A stretch of 64,000 bases of DNA from Scolanthus callimorphus (GCA_033964015.1 CM066916.1:15168501-15232500), one strand, 5' to 3'; counted from the first letter of the stretch, positions 19,775 through 34,708 are shown. Notes: generated from the sequence alone by a model not told the origin. Numbers and translations are program-made.

Positions 19775-20032
19775 TTCTATTTAACATTGGAGAATTCAAT
19801 CGCTGATAATCACGCGATGATATAAAATTTCAATTATTTTTATCCAGAGATGTTGATGAAACCTTTGAAACTAGGACCTAGTCAATAAAACAAAAAAAAT
19901 TGCCGCGAAAAAATGTTAAATCTATCATGTTTTATTCATTTTACACAGCATATACAACCCGAATTTTTTTTCTGCTCGGATAAATATATGTATATTTTTC
20001 TAAGCTTTTAAATAAACATTGTGTATTGATAA

Positions 20033-20847
20033 TGTATCAGTCAATTCCAGCGGTGACCATGCCCCCCCCGGGCATTTGGTCATTTCTAAAAATAAAACTG
20101 AAAATTCCCCGCCCCCGGGCTAGCAAAAATGCAGAATACCCCACGGCGGGGAACACAAAAAGCGGAAAAATGCCCCACCCCCGGGACGAGAAAAAGACGG
20201 TTTCTGCGTGACAAAGCTTCACAACAAAAACTTCAACTCCATTTATACTGTGCGAGCACTTACAATTCGTTTTTATGTACTTTAGTTTTCTCGTCTTTGA
20301 ACGAGTTCTCATTTCACTGAAAGTGAGACAAAATATAAATAAAGAAGTGACATTCCTAGGCCATTCGCGGTTGTAGCCATTTAGCTGCATCTCTCAATGC
20401 GAAATTTACCTTTATTCTATTTGCAGAGCAACTATTTCGCAGTTATGTTACTTGACTTTTTGCGAAATTGGAACTCTGTTTATAGTGTCAATTCATTTTT
20501 ATGTTTTTCCACTGAGACGAAATTGCGAAATCTGTTTCTTCTCTATAGAAGACGTTAACTGTGAAATGTGCAAATGTGTCAGTCTCCAAACGTGGTGTAT
20601 ACGGGCCATGCTCCGCATTATATTTTATGTGGCGTTATTTTCTGTAACTGGGTTGTAGTTCGCAAAACCCGACGCGCTTGAGATGAGAAAACCAAAATTC
20701 CCCACCCCCTCCCCCGGGGAAAAACAATTCCCGACCCCCGGGCCAGCAAAATTTTCAAAATTCCCCACCCCAGGGAAGGCACTGGTGTGCAAATGCCCCA
20801 CGGTGTCCGGGGGGGGGGGATGGTCACCGCTGGAATTGACTGATACA
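20033..20847. mobile_element. 815-bp non-autonomous PIF/Harbinger-like element, TSD TAA
   Basis: Perfect TIRs start TGTATCAGTCAATTCCAGCG (28 bp matched) and are flanked by TAA at 20030-20032 and 20848-20850. The interior has C-rich CCCCGGG runs near both ends and no transposase frame. A TWA 3-bp TSD is the PIF/Harbinger signature. Group assignment is inference. Confidence 0.85.
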
Positions 20848-21078
20848 TAAAATCCCTATGTTCATATTAAAATAGAATTAGAAAATTATGTATGATATAT
20901 TACATGTAAATACTAGCTAATAAAACTACAGTAGAAATGATTAAAAAATTTAGAAAATAACACCTATGTTTTATTGCGAATGTGCGCATTCTGATTGGTT
21001 AAAAAGCGTGTTTGTAAGAGACCTGAGAAACACGATTGTCACGCAACGCTGTCGCGCGTGTGTATATTATTTTCTAAA

Positions 21079-21263
21079 AGCAATAAAAATACTTTCTGCG
21101 TGCTCTCTGGTTTCTTACAAACACTCGGGGAATGTTGGTCGAACTGATAAAACTTGAAAGACACTCGCCTTCGGCTCGTGTCTTTCAAGTTTTGATCAGT
21201 TCTCCCAACATCCCCTCGTGTTTGTAAGAAAGCAGAGAGCACGCGGAAAGTACTTTTATTGCT
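21079..21263. mobile_element. 185-bp foldback with about 85-bp arms
   Basis: AGCAATAAAAATACTTTCTG...CGTGCTCTCTGG and its inverse pair nearly end to end. The centre is ACTCGCCTTCGGCTCGTG. An unpaired related block (TTGCGAATGTGCGCATTCTG) precedes it. Confidence 0.8.
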
Positions 21264-21629
21264 TAAGTATGGTATTCTAATAGTTAATGTTTAGTTTCAT
21301 TCCATATTCATTAATAAGCATTGTGTACGGATAAAATCTATACCTACAATTATTGTACATATTAAAATATGTTTAGAAAATTATGTACAGAATATTACAT
21401 ATAAATACAAACTAAAATTATATTATGATATTGTAAAATAATACTTAAGAGGACTTATCATAGAAGTTCGAGCAATTTTGTAAACTAGCGGTCAAAAATG
21501 AAGTTACAGAAAATATAACATCTAAAGGGGGGAATATAGGAAATGGCTCGGCATTAGTCCGCGAAGAAAAGTTAAAGGAAACCCCCCCAAAAAACAATTT
21601 TGAAATTTGCCGACCTGAGGAAAAATGAC

Positions 21630-21986
21630 CAGGGTGAAGCTGGCGTCTTATTCGCAGCGTCTTATTCGACCAGCACTCTTTTTCGCCTGGCATCTTATTT
21701 AAATCCGGGGGGCATCTATTTCACTCACTTCCAATAAATGCTGACATCACCATAAACACCTTCTGGCATCTTTTTCAACACGAATAAATCTTCTGGCATC
21801 TTCAATACGAATAGAATTCGTGTGTCATTTGTCAGTAACATTCAAGTCTAATTTCGAGCAACTGGCATCACATTTCTAGACATTCTACAGCGGTTTAATA
21901 TACAAGAAGCTCATGCACAAATATGATAACATCTAAAGACTTCCGGTGAATAAGACGCTGCGAATAAGACGCCAGCTTCACCCCTG
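21630..21986. mobile_element. 357-bp MITE, hAT-like ends
   Basis: TIRs CAGGGTGAAGCTGGCGTCTT and inverse AAGACGCCAGCTTCACCCCT, about 40 bp, carry a repeated GCGTCTTATTCG motif. GAAAAATG occurs 2 bp outside each end (21620-21627 and 21989-21996), a possible 8-bp TSD. CAGGG termini with an 8-bp TSD suggest hAT. Confidence 0.7.
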
Positions 21987-22286
21987 TGGAAAAATGGTGA
22001 AAAATTCGATTCCGACGTCGATAGCACTCAAGTCCCTATAGGTTCTGAATAATCGTTGGAATTTTTTCTCAGGTTTCCATCAAAATTTATTTGCGGCCTA
22101 AACCAGGTCACTACCTGCGCGGAAACCTTTCAAAATCTTGTCAATAAACTCTATACTTTTCTGTAACCTGATTTTTGGCCGCTCATTACTCGAAGTTTTA
22201 AAATAACGTTTCTTAATTTTATTCCATCTTCTCTTTCTCTTGTTTGTGGCTGTGAGAAGTTAACAAAAACTGTCCCACATCTGTAA

Positions 22287-22719
22287 CAGTAAAAACCCGC
22301 ATAAAAGAACAAGTGGATTAAGAACACTAATGCTGAAAATATGTTTGGTCAAAAAGGTACCTTAGACATAAGAACACACGCAGTCTGAAAAAAAAAGGAA
22401 AATTGTTCTTGTGTAAAAAATAGATTTGAGTACAGTTAGCCACTGTGGTAGACAGACCATGCACACAGAGCTCTACAGCAGGTACTGTATGGGAATACCG
22501 GGGTACATTTAGCAATATTGTTTTTAGACTTAAAATGACTGTTATCTTCTGTCATTCACATTCTTCATTTGACTGTTGGTAGTGTATACAGTATTTGTAT
22601 ACAATTTTAAGAACACCTTAACAACATTTTCAGGCTGATTTTGCAGACAACACCCAATGTACAAGAACAAGATCATCCTGATGCCCAAAACACCTGTTCT
22701 TTTATGCGGGTTTTTACTG
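22287..22719. mobile_element. 433-bp MITE (TIR CAGTAAAAACCCGCAT)
   Basis: CAGTAAAAACCCGCATAAAA and its inverse TTTTATGCGGGTTTTTACTG form about 25-bp perfect TIRs. The right flank is TA and the left flank TAA, compatible with Tc1/mariner insertion but not proven. Confidence 0.75.
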
Positions 22720-22998
22720 TACAGGAAACAATACATTACCAATTCAAGTGCCTAAGATTGTAATGGGAATTGTGCTTCTCCGGAAGCAGCTTATAAAGGC
22801 GATGTCTTCCGTCAAGTATGTCACTCGTTAATGTGATAGTCAAGGATCAAATAGACAGACTTGAGAGCGACGGTGTATTTCTTGCAAGACCACTTGCAGA
22901 TAACGCTCTCTTCTGAATAATTGTGAGAATATGAATATTTCAACATTATGTACATGATAGAGCCCTTTACCCTCTATCTATACCTTGAGCGGGACTGC

Positions 22999-23145
22999 TA
23001 AGGCCTGGTTTCCATATAGTCTTAAATGTCGTATATGTCGCATCAGTCGACCGTGAAACAATGGAAATTGGAATTATTCAAGTTTGTTTCACGATTGACT
23101 GATACGACAGATACGACAGATAAGACTATATGGGAACTAGGCTTA
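22999..23145. mobile_element. 147-bp foldback MITE
   Basis: TAAGGCCTGGTTTCCATATA and inverse TATATGGGAACTAGGCTTA, with inner GTCGTAT..GTCG..ATCAGTC repeats. The arms span about 60 bp. Confidence 0.78.
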
Positions 23146-23880
23146 AAGGATTGACGAAACGAGAGATGGATGGATTAATTGGCATCCACGGTTACTGAAT
23201 AACCTATTTCAAGTAGAAAAAAGCTAGTTAGTAGAACATACCTTTTTCGCAGTTATTGGCGCTATATGACCTATGTACTAGGTAGAGCACCAATGTACTA
23301 AGTAGAGCACCTTGGTAGAGCACGAAGTACTCATTTTGAATGAATTAAATTGTCCCAAATTTGTAAAAATAGTTTGTAACAAAAAAGCGATTTCAAACGA
23401 CTTTTTTTCACTTATCATTTTAATTTTTGGCCAGTGACATCAAGGACCCATTTCTGTATGTCGGAGATATATAGCTTGCACAACCAGAAAAAGACCAAAT
23501 TAACCGCTTGATGGCGAAGCGCTTTTATTCCCTGTTTTATTGCATTTTTGTATTAACCTACAGACCAATATTGAACATGTCAAGTTTGGAAAAAAGTTAA
23601 TCGTACTTCAATTTCAAGGGAATTACCTTAAACTACTAATATAAGTGCGTTTACTTTGTTAAAGTTATATAATTCAAACCTTAGGTACAAAGTAGTTCAA
23701 ATGGATTCTCAAATTCATTAATAATTTATCAAGTTAAACAAAGAAGGAGGTTAGGATATGCAGTCTTCATTTGAATAGATGTTTGGCGATTTGGTCCTTC
23801 TCTTTCTCGATATTAAATCATTTGTTTTATAACTACTTTAAACACACAGATTATTCATATTATATTAGTATATTATAGTA
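23146..23880. other. Intergenic, nothing recognised
   Basis: Only a short repeat of TGTACTA(A/G)GTAGAGCAC near 23274-23310 is visible. Confidence 0.45.
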
Positions 23881-26945
<3,065 letters not shown>

Positions 26946-27266
26946 GAGTTTTACAGTTAAAATCGTTGCATCGCGACGTGCGTTTTCAAAGCATCGATTT
27001 GTTTTTACTTTTCTGTTCCGCCAGTCAAATCTCATGAGCCAATCAGATTATTGCCATGTTTCGCCTGGTGCAATCGCCCGTCTGAAGTCGCGACATTGTT
27101 TGTTTTTAGTTCAGAGTGAAGCTAGTTGACTGCATTAGGCGAAACAGGGCAAGAGTTTCATTGGCTCAGATAGTTTCATTGGGGCGGAACAGCAAAAAAA
27201 ACTAAAACAAAACTTTATATTTTCGAAAACGTTGGTCGCGATGCAACGGTTTCAGCTGTAAAAGTT
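26946..27266. mobile_element. 321-bp MITE with about 80-bp arms
   Basis: AGTTTTACAG..AAATCGTTGC / inverse GCAACGGTTTCAGCTGTAAA and an inner CTGTTCCGCC / GGCGGAACAG pair. A second inverted pair (AAACAGGGC, GCCTAATGCA) lies in the centre. Confidence 0.72.
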
Positions 27267-28120
27267 GCTGGGAAAAATGATATGTTCCTTTTTGCTAGGG
27301 TCACCTTGAGTGATATTTTCCAAATAGCCTCAACTCCAATAAGAGGACCTAAAATCAACGCCCAGTACGATGCTTTATTTTATGAAAGCTACAACATCGG
27401 CTGTGTGTTGGGGCATTTCACTAGGATGGCGAATAACTGAATTCTATGTACTCCAAAGGCAAAGAGTTTCAAAGTTTGATTGACGGAAGCCAGAAAAAAG
27501 TTTGACGGTTGGAAATCGAACTCGACATTTCGCAGAATACTCAAAACAGCTGAAAAAGTCGGTAAAATTGCACTTCCTTTCATTTGCTGTTTTATTTACA
27601 GTTTGCTGATAGTAAAGTTAGTCATTCAAATTCAAGCTGTAAATACGGCAAAAATGGCAAGAAATCTTAATTTTCATTCTCGCCAGTCTCCAATGGGGGT
27701 GGGGGAGGGGGGCACTCAAGTCATTTCAAGTCAGATGTTCAGGCCCTAATTAATTGTTTGACGAAAAGACCTTCGATCTGTCAATCATAAACCAACTGAA
27801 TGCTTTCTTCTTTGGTATACAGACTGTTATATGTGGCATATAAAAATGGTGCATCTATTATAAAATGTTAAAAGTGACCTTTGAAAATGGCCAACTTGTG
27901 TCTACATACTCTACATGGCTCTTTTGATCAAGAAAGGAAACCTCCTTAAGCAATTCGAAATTAGAATTACATGACAAATTTTATTTCATTAATGTCAATC
28001 CTAACAATTGATTTGGAGTAGGAATACTCTCAAACGATTTCAAGTATCTATGGAGACGAGCTTCGTGAAGAAAATAAGCGAACGAAAACTACTTTTATAT
28101 TGACCTGCGATTGATGTTAA
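27267..28120. other. 5' flank of the glycosyltransferase-like gene
   Basis: AT-rich. TTGATTGACGGAAGCC (27478) matches the inverted-repeat motif at 11268. No promoter is confidently located. Confidence 0.4.
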
Positions 28121-29296
28121 TTGAATTTCATCCAAATACCCATTACTGGATTGAAGAATATGGCGACAATAAGAAGATTTGTATGTTTCAGAAAAAATAA
28201 TCGGCTTTGGACGTTTATATTTCTCTTTTGCATAAGTACTTATTTGATTTTACAGCTAACTTTACAACTAACAGCTAACAGAGATAGACAAACTGTTATG
28301 AATGTGGCCACAACACCCTCTGGCAATCTACAACATCAAAATAAGTTTGTCTACCTCATACAGACAGAGCAATGTGTTCCAGAATATTTCACCACTCAAG
28401 AGAATCTTGGGAATGAAACTGTATGCAGTTGTAACGTCATTGTTCTCAGCTTCAAGAAAAGATGCCAAGAAGAAACTTTGCCTCACTTGGATTATATCTC
28501 GGCTTTTAACACCTCTTGGGCAACGGGTAGAAACCTCTTGTACCGTACTGCCATGCAAAGAGGAACCAATTATCTCTATTATATATTTGTTGATGATGAT
28601 GCGATACTTCAGTACAACAGGCGAGCGTGGAAGAACAACGATAGGATCTCCGAATTTCGAGCTTTTGAAACGTTTTTAGTCCACATTGAACCTGCGGTGG
28701 GATTCGTGAATTACTTGGTGTATAACCAAGCAAGTTGGATCACAATGATAAGACAGCATTGTCGCGAAAACGCGGACGTGTCTCTTCTTCCTGTAAGCTA
28801 CTTCGATCCGATCATGAACGCATTTCACAAGGATGCAATTTCGCATGTTTTGCCTTACTCAGAACGATTTGACGACACATGCTGGTGGTTCGCCAATCGC
28901 GAGGCTCTATTGAACATAGAAATCAAATTCAGGGGTCAAGCTATAATGCTACCGAATGTTACGATTTTTAACTCAATGCATCGTGACTATCCTCAAAATT
29001 GTACCGTTTCTTTCAATGTCTGGGAGCGCACTCTTGATGAACAATGGTCTCACATCCCTGACAAGTACCATACACACCCCATGTTTGAACTGTTGAGGAG
29101 GAGCTATGATGATTACTTCTTAGGCTACACCAAAACTACATGCGTGAAAATCACTCCCCATCGGCGTATTGCGCCTTTTCTTCACTTCGAGGAGAATAGT
29201 AAAACAAGCGAGGAGCCCAAGGAGTTGTTTAGGGATGACCTCGGCCCTAGTGTGCAAGACATGATAGCGCATTTCCGTGAGCGAACATATAAGTAA
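28121..29296 (+). CDS. Type II membrane protein, glycosyltransferase-like, intact
   Basis: 391 residues, single exon. The N-terminal basic stretch is followed by one TM helix (about residues 30-50, LWTFIFLFCISTYLILQL), then a luminal domain. KFVYLIQTEQC (75-85), CSCNVIVLSFKK (103-113), YYIFVDDDAILQYN (153-166) with the Asp triplet 158-160, EPAVGFVNYL, FDDTCWWF and FRGQAIMLPNVTIFN follow. A short TM anchor plus an Asp-triplet after a hydrophobic strand is the layout of Golgi GT-A glycosyltransferases, so a metal-dependent sugar transferase is plausible, but I cannot name a family. Several NxT/S sites are present. Met14 (28160) could be the true start. A decayed paralogue lies 3 kb downstream. 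Confidence 0.82.
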   Translation: MNFIQIPITGLKNMATIRRFVCFRKNNRLWTFIFLFCISTYLILQLTLQLTANRDRQTVMNVATTPSGNLQHQNKFVYLIQTEQCVPEYFTTQENLGNETVCSCNVIVLSFKKRCQEETLPHLDYISAFNTSWATGRNLLYRTAMQRGTNYLYYIFVDDDAILQYNRRAWKNNDRISEFRAFETFLVHIEPAVGFVNYLVYNQASWITMIRQHCRENADVSLLPVSYFDPIMNAFHKDAISHVLPYSERFDDTCWWFANREALLNIEIKFRGQAIMLPNVTIFNSMHRDYPQNCTVSFNVWERTLDEQWSHIPDKYHTHPMFELLRRSYDDYFLGYTKTTCVKITPHRRIAPFLHFEENSKTSEEPKELFRDDLGPSVQDMIAHFRERTYK

Positions 29297-29580
29297 CACC
29301 TCTTTCTTACGTGAGGATCGTTAGTTGTCTACTAATAGACCGATCTCATCTTCGTTTGATTTCCCTGCGGAATTCGAAATTTCCGAGCAACAAACTCGAA
29401 AACTCTTTACTTACGTATGCAAATTGCCCATTTCAAACCTTATGATGAAGAAAAATCGTTTGTCTTTCTAAACATTTTTCGGCATTTTCACGTGGATCTT
29501 TGACCTACAGGTCACGGTAACCATTTGCGCGCACATTAGAGTTGGAAAAAAGTAAATAAGTTATTTACCGGCTTTAGGTC
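29297..29580. other. 3' flank, nothing recognised
   Basis: No AATAAA is seen within 250 nt of the stop. No other feature was found. Confidence 0.35.
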
Positions 29581-29674
29581 AGTCCGTATAGGGAAAACTG
29601 TGAACTAGGCCAGGAAAATGTTGACCTCGTTGACATTCTCCAGCCCTCGGTCACAGATTTTCCCTATACGGACT
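29581..29674. repeat. Foldback, 23-bp arms
   Basis: AGTCCGTATAGGGAAAACTG and inverse CAGATTTTCCCTATACGGAC around a 45-bp loop. Confidence 0.75.
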
Positions 29675-30051
29675 TCCCATCAGGTCATTGCCAACGAGCA
29701 GCCGAGCCAAGAGGCGAGGCTGCGAGGCGGCAACATTATAGAGCCGTGCGAGGAGAAACATTCTCGAGTTCAGAGTGGTGTAACCACTAACCAATCAAAG
29801 TGCCGGTAACCAAATACGTAGCACTATCAGTATCAGAAGAGAAATCTACTATTTGACCTCTGGTCCACTTCTGAAGTGCGCCCGTGTAGCCAACGCCGCA
29901 ATGCTGTTGCAGTTCTCGCGCTGTTATTATTACACAATCATTGCCATCACAGTGATTTAGCTTGTTCATATGCTCATGGAAATGCAACTTTTACATGTAT
30001 GAAATTTCGAGGTAGATATTTGTCTCAAAGTGACCTACAGTCGGCCAAATT

Positions 30052-30134
30052 TAGCCTGAGTATCAGGACCTCCCCTCCTCGAATCCTCAGTCATTTCTCA
30101 CAGAAAAATAAAATTCCGCCTGATACTCAGGCTA
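30052..30134. repeat. Foldback, 16-bp arms
   Basis: TAGCCTGAGTATCAGG and its exact inverse CCTGATACTCAGGCTA enclose 51 bp, like a very short MITE. Confidence 0.7.
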
Positions 30135-31114
30135 GGCCAAATGAAATTAGGGCAGCAGTGAGTCAGATGAACTCATATTTTCAAAAGGGCAAAACATGAT
30201 TCACTGTTGTATTGCTCGTTGGCACTTTTAGCGAGAGCTACAACTAGTTAACTTATATTGCTTCCGCTTTTCCTGACGAAAATCAAACCCAGAGCTTAGT
30301 CGCTGGTGTTCTTGGCGGGTTTTCTGTGGTTAGGTAGGAGTGATGTGAATGTGATTTCACCCATCGGGGTTCATATTCGAGTGGAACTAGGCTGTAAAAA
30401 AACATATATTATAAGGACATTTCTATACAACACCCTGCTATCCGGGTGTCCTTTCCATGTTCAACGCCAAAGAAACGGTTTGGTTTGTCCGTCGTAGTAA
30501 CAGTAAATAGGCAGGTAGATGCGGGATCGGTGAATTAGTTATATACCTACTAAAGAAAACAAACTTCCATTTCAGCTGATTTCTCTTTTGCTCTCAAATT
30601 ATCCAATCATAATAATTTTTGTTGCATCGCCAAGCGTTCCAAAAGATTATAAAAAATATGGCAATTGAGCATAAAACTTATCCATCTTCTTGCTTTATGT
30701 GAAATGTAGCCTGGATTTGACTTGTACGATAACCTAGGAATTTTCGTTTTGACAACAATCCTTTGCGCACCGTGATGTGACATCAGCTTGTTAGTTTATG
30801 CATAAACGACATTCTTGAAAACCGTGAATATAGCACGTTTCCATGGGAGAACAGCTCGTTATATTAATCATCTTCAGGTGAGTTTTCTCTGGTTGGCATA
30901 CGTCAGTTCTAAGAACAGCTCGTGTTTATTCGATCAAAGCGCGCGCTCTGATTGGTTCTATCATGGACACGTGGTAAAGTACAAAGTCAATGTAGCCCGC
31001 GCGGGCTACAATTCAAAAATTGTTGCCCGCGCGGGCGACATCGCTAGAGCGGGAAATTTCGGCGGGAAAGTTTTCGTATTTTTACCGTGTATTTTCTTTT
31101 TGCTATATAATAAA
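30135..31114. other. Intergenic; two GC palindromes
   Basis: Otherwise featureless. TAGCCCGCGCGGGCTA (about 30993-31008) and GCCCGCGCGGGC (about 31025-31036) are perfect palindromes 16 bp apart in an AT-rich context. Confidence 0.6.
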
Positions 31115-31468
31115 ACACTTAATGACTGCTACCTCGGGAAACAGCGACTTTTGTTTTCCCTCGAATCTCGATTCCCGAGACGATCGAGATTCTCGGGAAA
31201 ACAAAGCTCGCTGTTTCCCTCGGGAGCAGTCATTAGCTGTATTCACACTAGAGACGGAAAACTCTTCTGAGACGAGTTTCTCGTCAGAAAAAGTTCCTGC
31301 TTTATGTCAATTCTGCTCAGAAACACTTGCTTGTTATCTGTCTAAACTTTCCCATTCAAAAAATTGTTTCCACGTGATCACAGAAGAACAGGGAACCATA
31401 TTCAAGGCAAGAAACTCGTCTCAGACGGGAAACTCGTCTCTAGTGTAAATACAGCTATTAAGTGTATA
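31115..31468. mobile_element. Foldback element interrupted by a MITE
   Basis: ACACTTAATGACTGCTACC at the left pairs with AGCAGTCAT (ending 31234) plus TAAGTGTA (after 31459). The inner TCTCGATTCCCGAGACGATC centre is palindromic. The right arm is split by the 222-bp element at 31235-31456. Confidence 0.78.
31235..31456. mobile_element. 222-bp MITE, TSD ATT
   Basis: AGCTGTATTCACACTAGAGA and inverse TCTCTAGTGTAAATACAGCT, flanked by ATT at 31232-31234 and 31457-31459. Removing it with one ATT restores the AGCAGTCATTAAGTG arm of the surrounding foldback. Confidence 0.82.
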
Positions 31469-32396
31469 TCATAGCCCTAAATCCATGTTCCATATGCCAT
31501 GCTGAACACAGCTTGTCTTCTTTATGAGGATGATCTGAAGTACCAGGGTGAGCTTGGAAAACTGGTCCGTGAATTGTGAGCCAGCAAGAAAAGGTCAATT
31601 GATCAGGTCTAGGTCTAGATACTGGTTTACTCAATTTAGTCTTTAACGCAACGCCGGTACTCTTCTAAAGTTTGCTTTTGAGAATTCGCTGGAAATCGTT
31701 TTTATTTTCTATCGACATTTGAGCAAATATTTTGCGTGGGTAATTGAATCTAGAAATCACTTGTGCAAGCGCGCGTTGTTTTCGAATCAAAACCACTGAC
31801 GCCTTCATGTAAAGCCAGCCAAACCATTAAAGTAACGTCCACAATCCTGGACGAGGTTGTGCCAATTGTGTGCAGAGGATACTTCAAAACACAGAACAAG
31901 ACAGAAGTGAAGGAAATGTGTTAAAATGGCCATTATAGATAAATGAAAATAAAGTAAGATGACTTTTCTCTGACACTGATATAGCTTTTTAGATATGCAT
32001 TTTTTGTATTGCAAGGCCAATACATGTAGTTTGTTAGAATCTTAAATAGCTTAATTGGTAGTCATTCTTAGTACCTTCTACAGCTTGGCTTAATAATTAA
32101 AAAAAATATCACGTTGAACCGTTCCTTGGTAAAATCTTTTTTTCTTTTGAAATTACTTTTAGAATGTCAGCTGTATTGTTGAAAAATCAAAACATTAATT
32201 CATTTTGAAAAAAAATATGCAAAAATAAATAAATTGCAAACTGAACTAAATATCGTATATTTTTTCGTGAATACATTAAATTTATGACCATTGTTTTCAT
32301 TTGCTAGACATTCTTTTCAAAGAGTATTAGTATGTATGGTTACCCTCAAAATGGCAATGGCGGTGGCGTGAATCTGTTTTATCTTTCTCAAGTCGG
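31469..32396. other. Intergenic, nothing recognised
   Basis: AT-rich spacer between the intact and broken glycosyltransferase-like genes. Confidence 0.45.
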
Positions 32397-33587
32397 ATGA
32401 TACAGCATATTTTCTACTACAAACGCCAAATGAATATGGTCTGTGTAAGGAAGCTTCAGAAGAGTGTACTTTCCGTTGGAATATTCGTTCTGGTTGCGGT
32501 TAATGTTTATTTGGTTCGACATCTGAACCTCCATTTAAACCAAACTTATCGCGGTCGTGGCTTCTCCAGTACGAGTGATATGAGGGTTTCACTGTATGAT
32601 TCTGAAACGATGAGGACCTACACTTCCATTACTTTGTCATCTAAAATTAAAAAGCCATTCGTTTACCTTGTGCAGACGGAACAATGTTTACCTGATTACC
32701 TAGACGCAACGGAGCAACTTGGCGATGCAACTTCTTGCAACTGTGACGTAATTGTCCTTAGCTTCAAAACACCATGCGAGAGGAAGGAAAACTCCCACAT
32801 GGTTTACATATTTGCACCCAATACGACATGGTTGGAAGAAACTTGCTTTACAAACGTGCAAGGAACAGAAGTATATACACTTATTATATTTTTGCTGATG
32901 ATGATGTAAGACTTCAGTATAACAAAAGGGCATCCATAGGCAACGAAACAGAAGCAGAATTCCGCACATTTGAAAGGTTTTTATTGTGCATTGAACCAGC
33001 AGTGGGATTCGTGAACTACCTGAAATACAGCCAAGCTAGTTGGATCACGTTATTAAGGCAACACTGTCGCAACAAACCACGCATATCTCTACTTACAGTT
33101 CGACCCTGTGCTGAATGCATTTCACAAAGAAGTCATATCCCACTTGCTGCCGTACTCTGAAGAATACGATGAATCATGTTGGTGGTTCGCACAGAAGGAG
33201 ATCGAAGTAGCAATGGAATTGAAATTCAGGGGCCAAGCTGTTATGCTTCCAAATGTAACAGTTCACAACATGGAGCATCGGAGCTACCCGCGAAATACAA
33301 CAGACCAACTGAACATGTTCCACAGTATTCTTCAAAAGCAACGCTCACTTGTACCAGTCACGTATCAAAATCATTCCTTGCTTCGGTTGATGAAAGAGTA
33401 TTATTATTTCAGAGGTTATTGCTGGACTATATGCATGGCCGTCAATCCAAAACAATCCATCACACCCTACGCACACTTTAAAATATATTCACACATTAGT
33501 GAGAATCTTAATGATCTCTTTTTTTGGGAGGAACTAGAACTTGCCACTAAGGACATGTTTGAACACTTCTACGAACGCCTCTATTAA
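32397..33587 (+). pseudogene. Glycosyltransferase-like paralogue with two frameshifts
   Basis: It aligns end to end with the gene at 28121. The TM anchor, KKPFVYLVQTEQC, CNCDVIVLSFK, FADDDVRLQYNK, EPAVGFVNYLKYSQASW, DESCWWF, FRGQAVMLPNVTVHN and a matching tail are all recognisable. Near 32830 a net 4-base loss shifts the frame, and near 33095 a net 8-base loss shifts it back to the original phase. Each break leaves a stop in the abandoned frame. The long conserved stretches argue for recent loss or, less likely, assembly error. Its 3' flank (33590-33770) is repeated at 37415-37605. Confidence 0.85.
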
Positions 33588-34689
33588 AGACCGTGTTTCC
33601 GATGGGCATGACTTATAGTTTTGCAGTCCATGAAACTCTAGTATGCTTAATAAGGTACTGTAAAAGCAGTGAACTCAATCCATCCAAATCTTATGGAATT
33701 TCGATCCATCCTTTGGTATAAAACTGCTTTAAGTGAATGTAGTCATAGAACAGCAAACTAATGGTGTGGGGGTGATCAGAGGCGAGTCATAGCTTTGTAT
33801 ATGGAAAGGAGTACTGCTGTGAGGATGGAAGATGGAGAGGAAGGCGTAACTTGGTCAGCAATAATTGGGCGTGGAACAGGACAAGGGTTTATCTTTCACC
33901 ACTTTTGTTCAACGTCTTTGCTGAAGCTACAGTGGCGGATCCAGGGAAAAATCTGACTGTAGCGCAGTTGTGATTTATGTCAATAAATGACAAAACAAAT
34001 ATAAAACCCCCTGAAATCTGACTGTAGCATTTGCTACCGTTGCAATAGTCTAAATCCGTCCCAGAGCTATCCAAAAGAGGAATGTGGATGAAGGTATTCA
34101 GTCAGTGACACGACGATAAGCAACTAGCTACAATGCATGGTGATTAAATTGATTTCAAGGAGACTACAGAAAAATTTGTTCGAGAATAAGTCTGAATAAA
34201 AATACACGATCTTGAAACTTGATTAGAGACCTAGCGAACAGTTTGAAGTTCTGGTGGAAGGTGGCAAAGTTCCTGGGCAAGTGACACAGTTCCTGGGGAG
34301 CAAGTGGCACAGTTCCTGGGGAGTAGCCTCACCGAATATTAAATACAATGGAAAAAAGATTAAAGCAAATATTGTACGTACCAAAGATGCCAAACAGAAC
34401 AGAGGCGATGTCTAAGGTTTAAGAAAATAGTGATTTGGAGTTTATTGCAATAGAGAGCGGAAAACATGAAAAATGATTAAAGAAGACATGTGGAGATTTG
34501 ATGTTTACGATATGTGGAGCAGAATGTCGAACATCACATGTTCAGAAGAAACAATTCAAAAGCAGCGCTTTGGAATATTTTAATCGAACCATACCGATCT
34601 TCCCAAAATTCCATTTAATTGTCGAGCTTAATCGTACGATCGCACACCTCAGCTGAGAACTCTACAAAACTATTTGTTTGCCTTTATGC
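33588..34689. other. Start of the repeat mosaic
   Basis: 33590-33770 is a diverged copy of 37415-37605. A 24-bp repeat of AGTTCCTGGG(G/C)A units lies at about 34270-34325. No gene is seen. Confidence 0.55.
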
Positions 34690-34708
34690 ACTTATAAGTA
34701 ACGCACAG

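Noticed and set aside
33930..34075. Possible hAT end AGTGGCGGATCCAGG
   Set aside because: The partner end (CTGGATCCGCCACT) was not found nearby. Only CTGACTGTAGC repeats internally.
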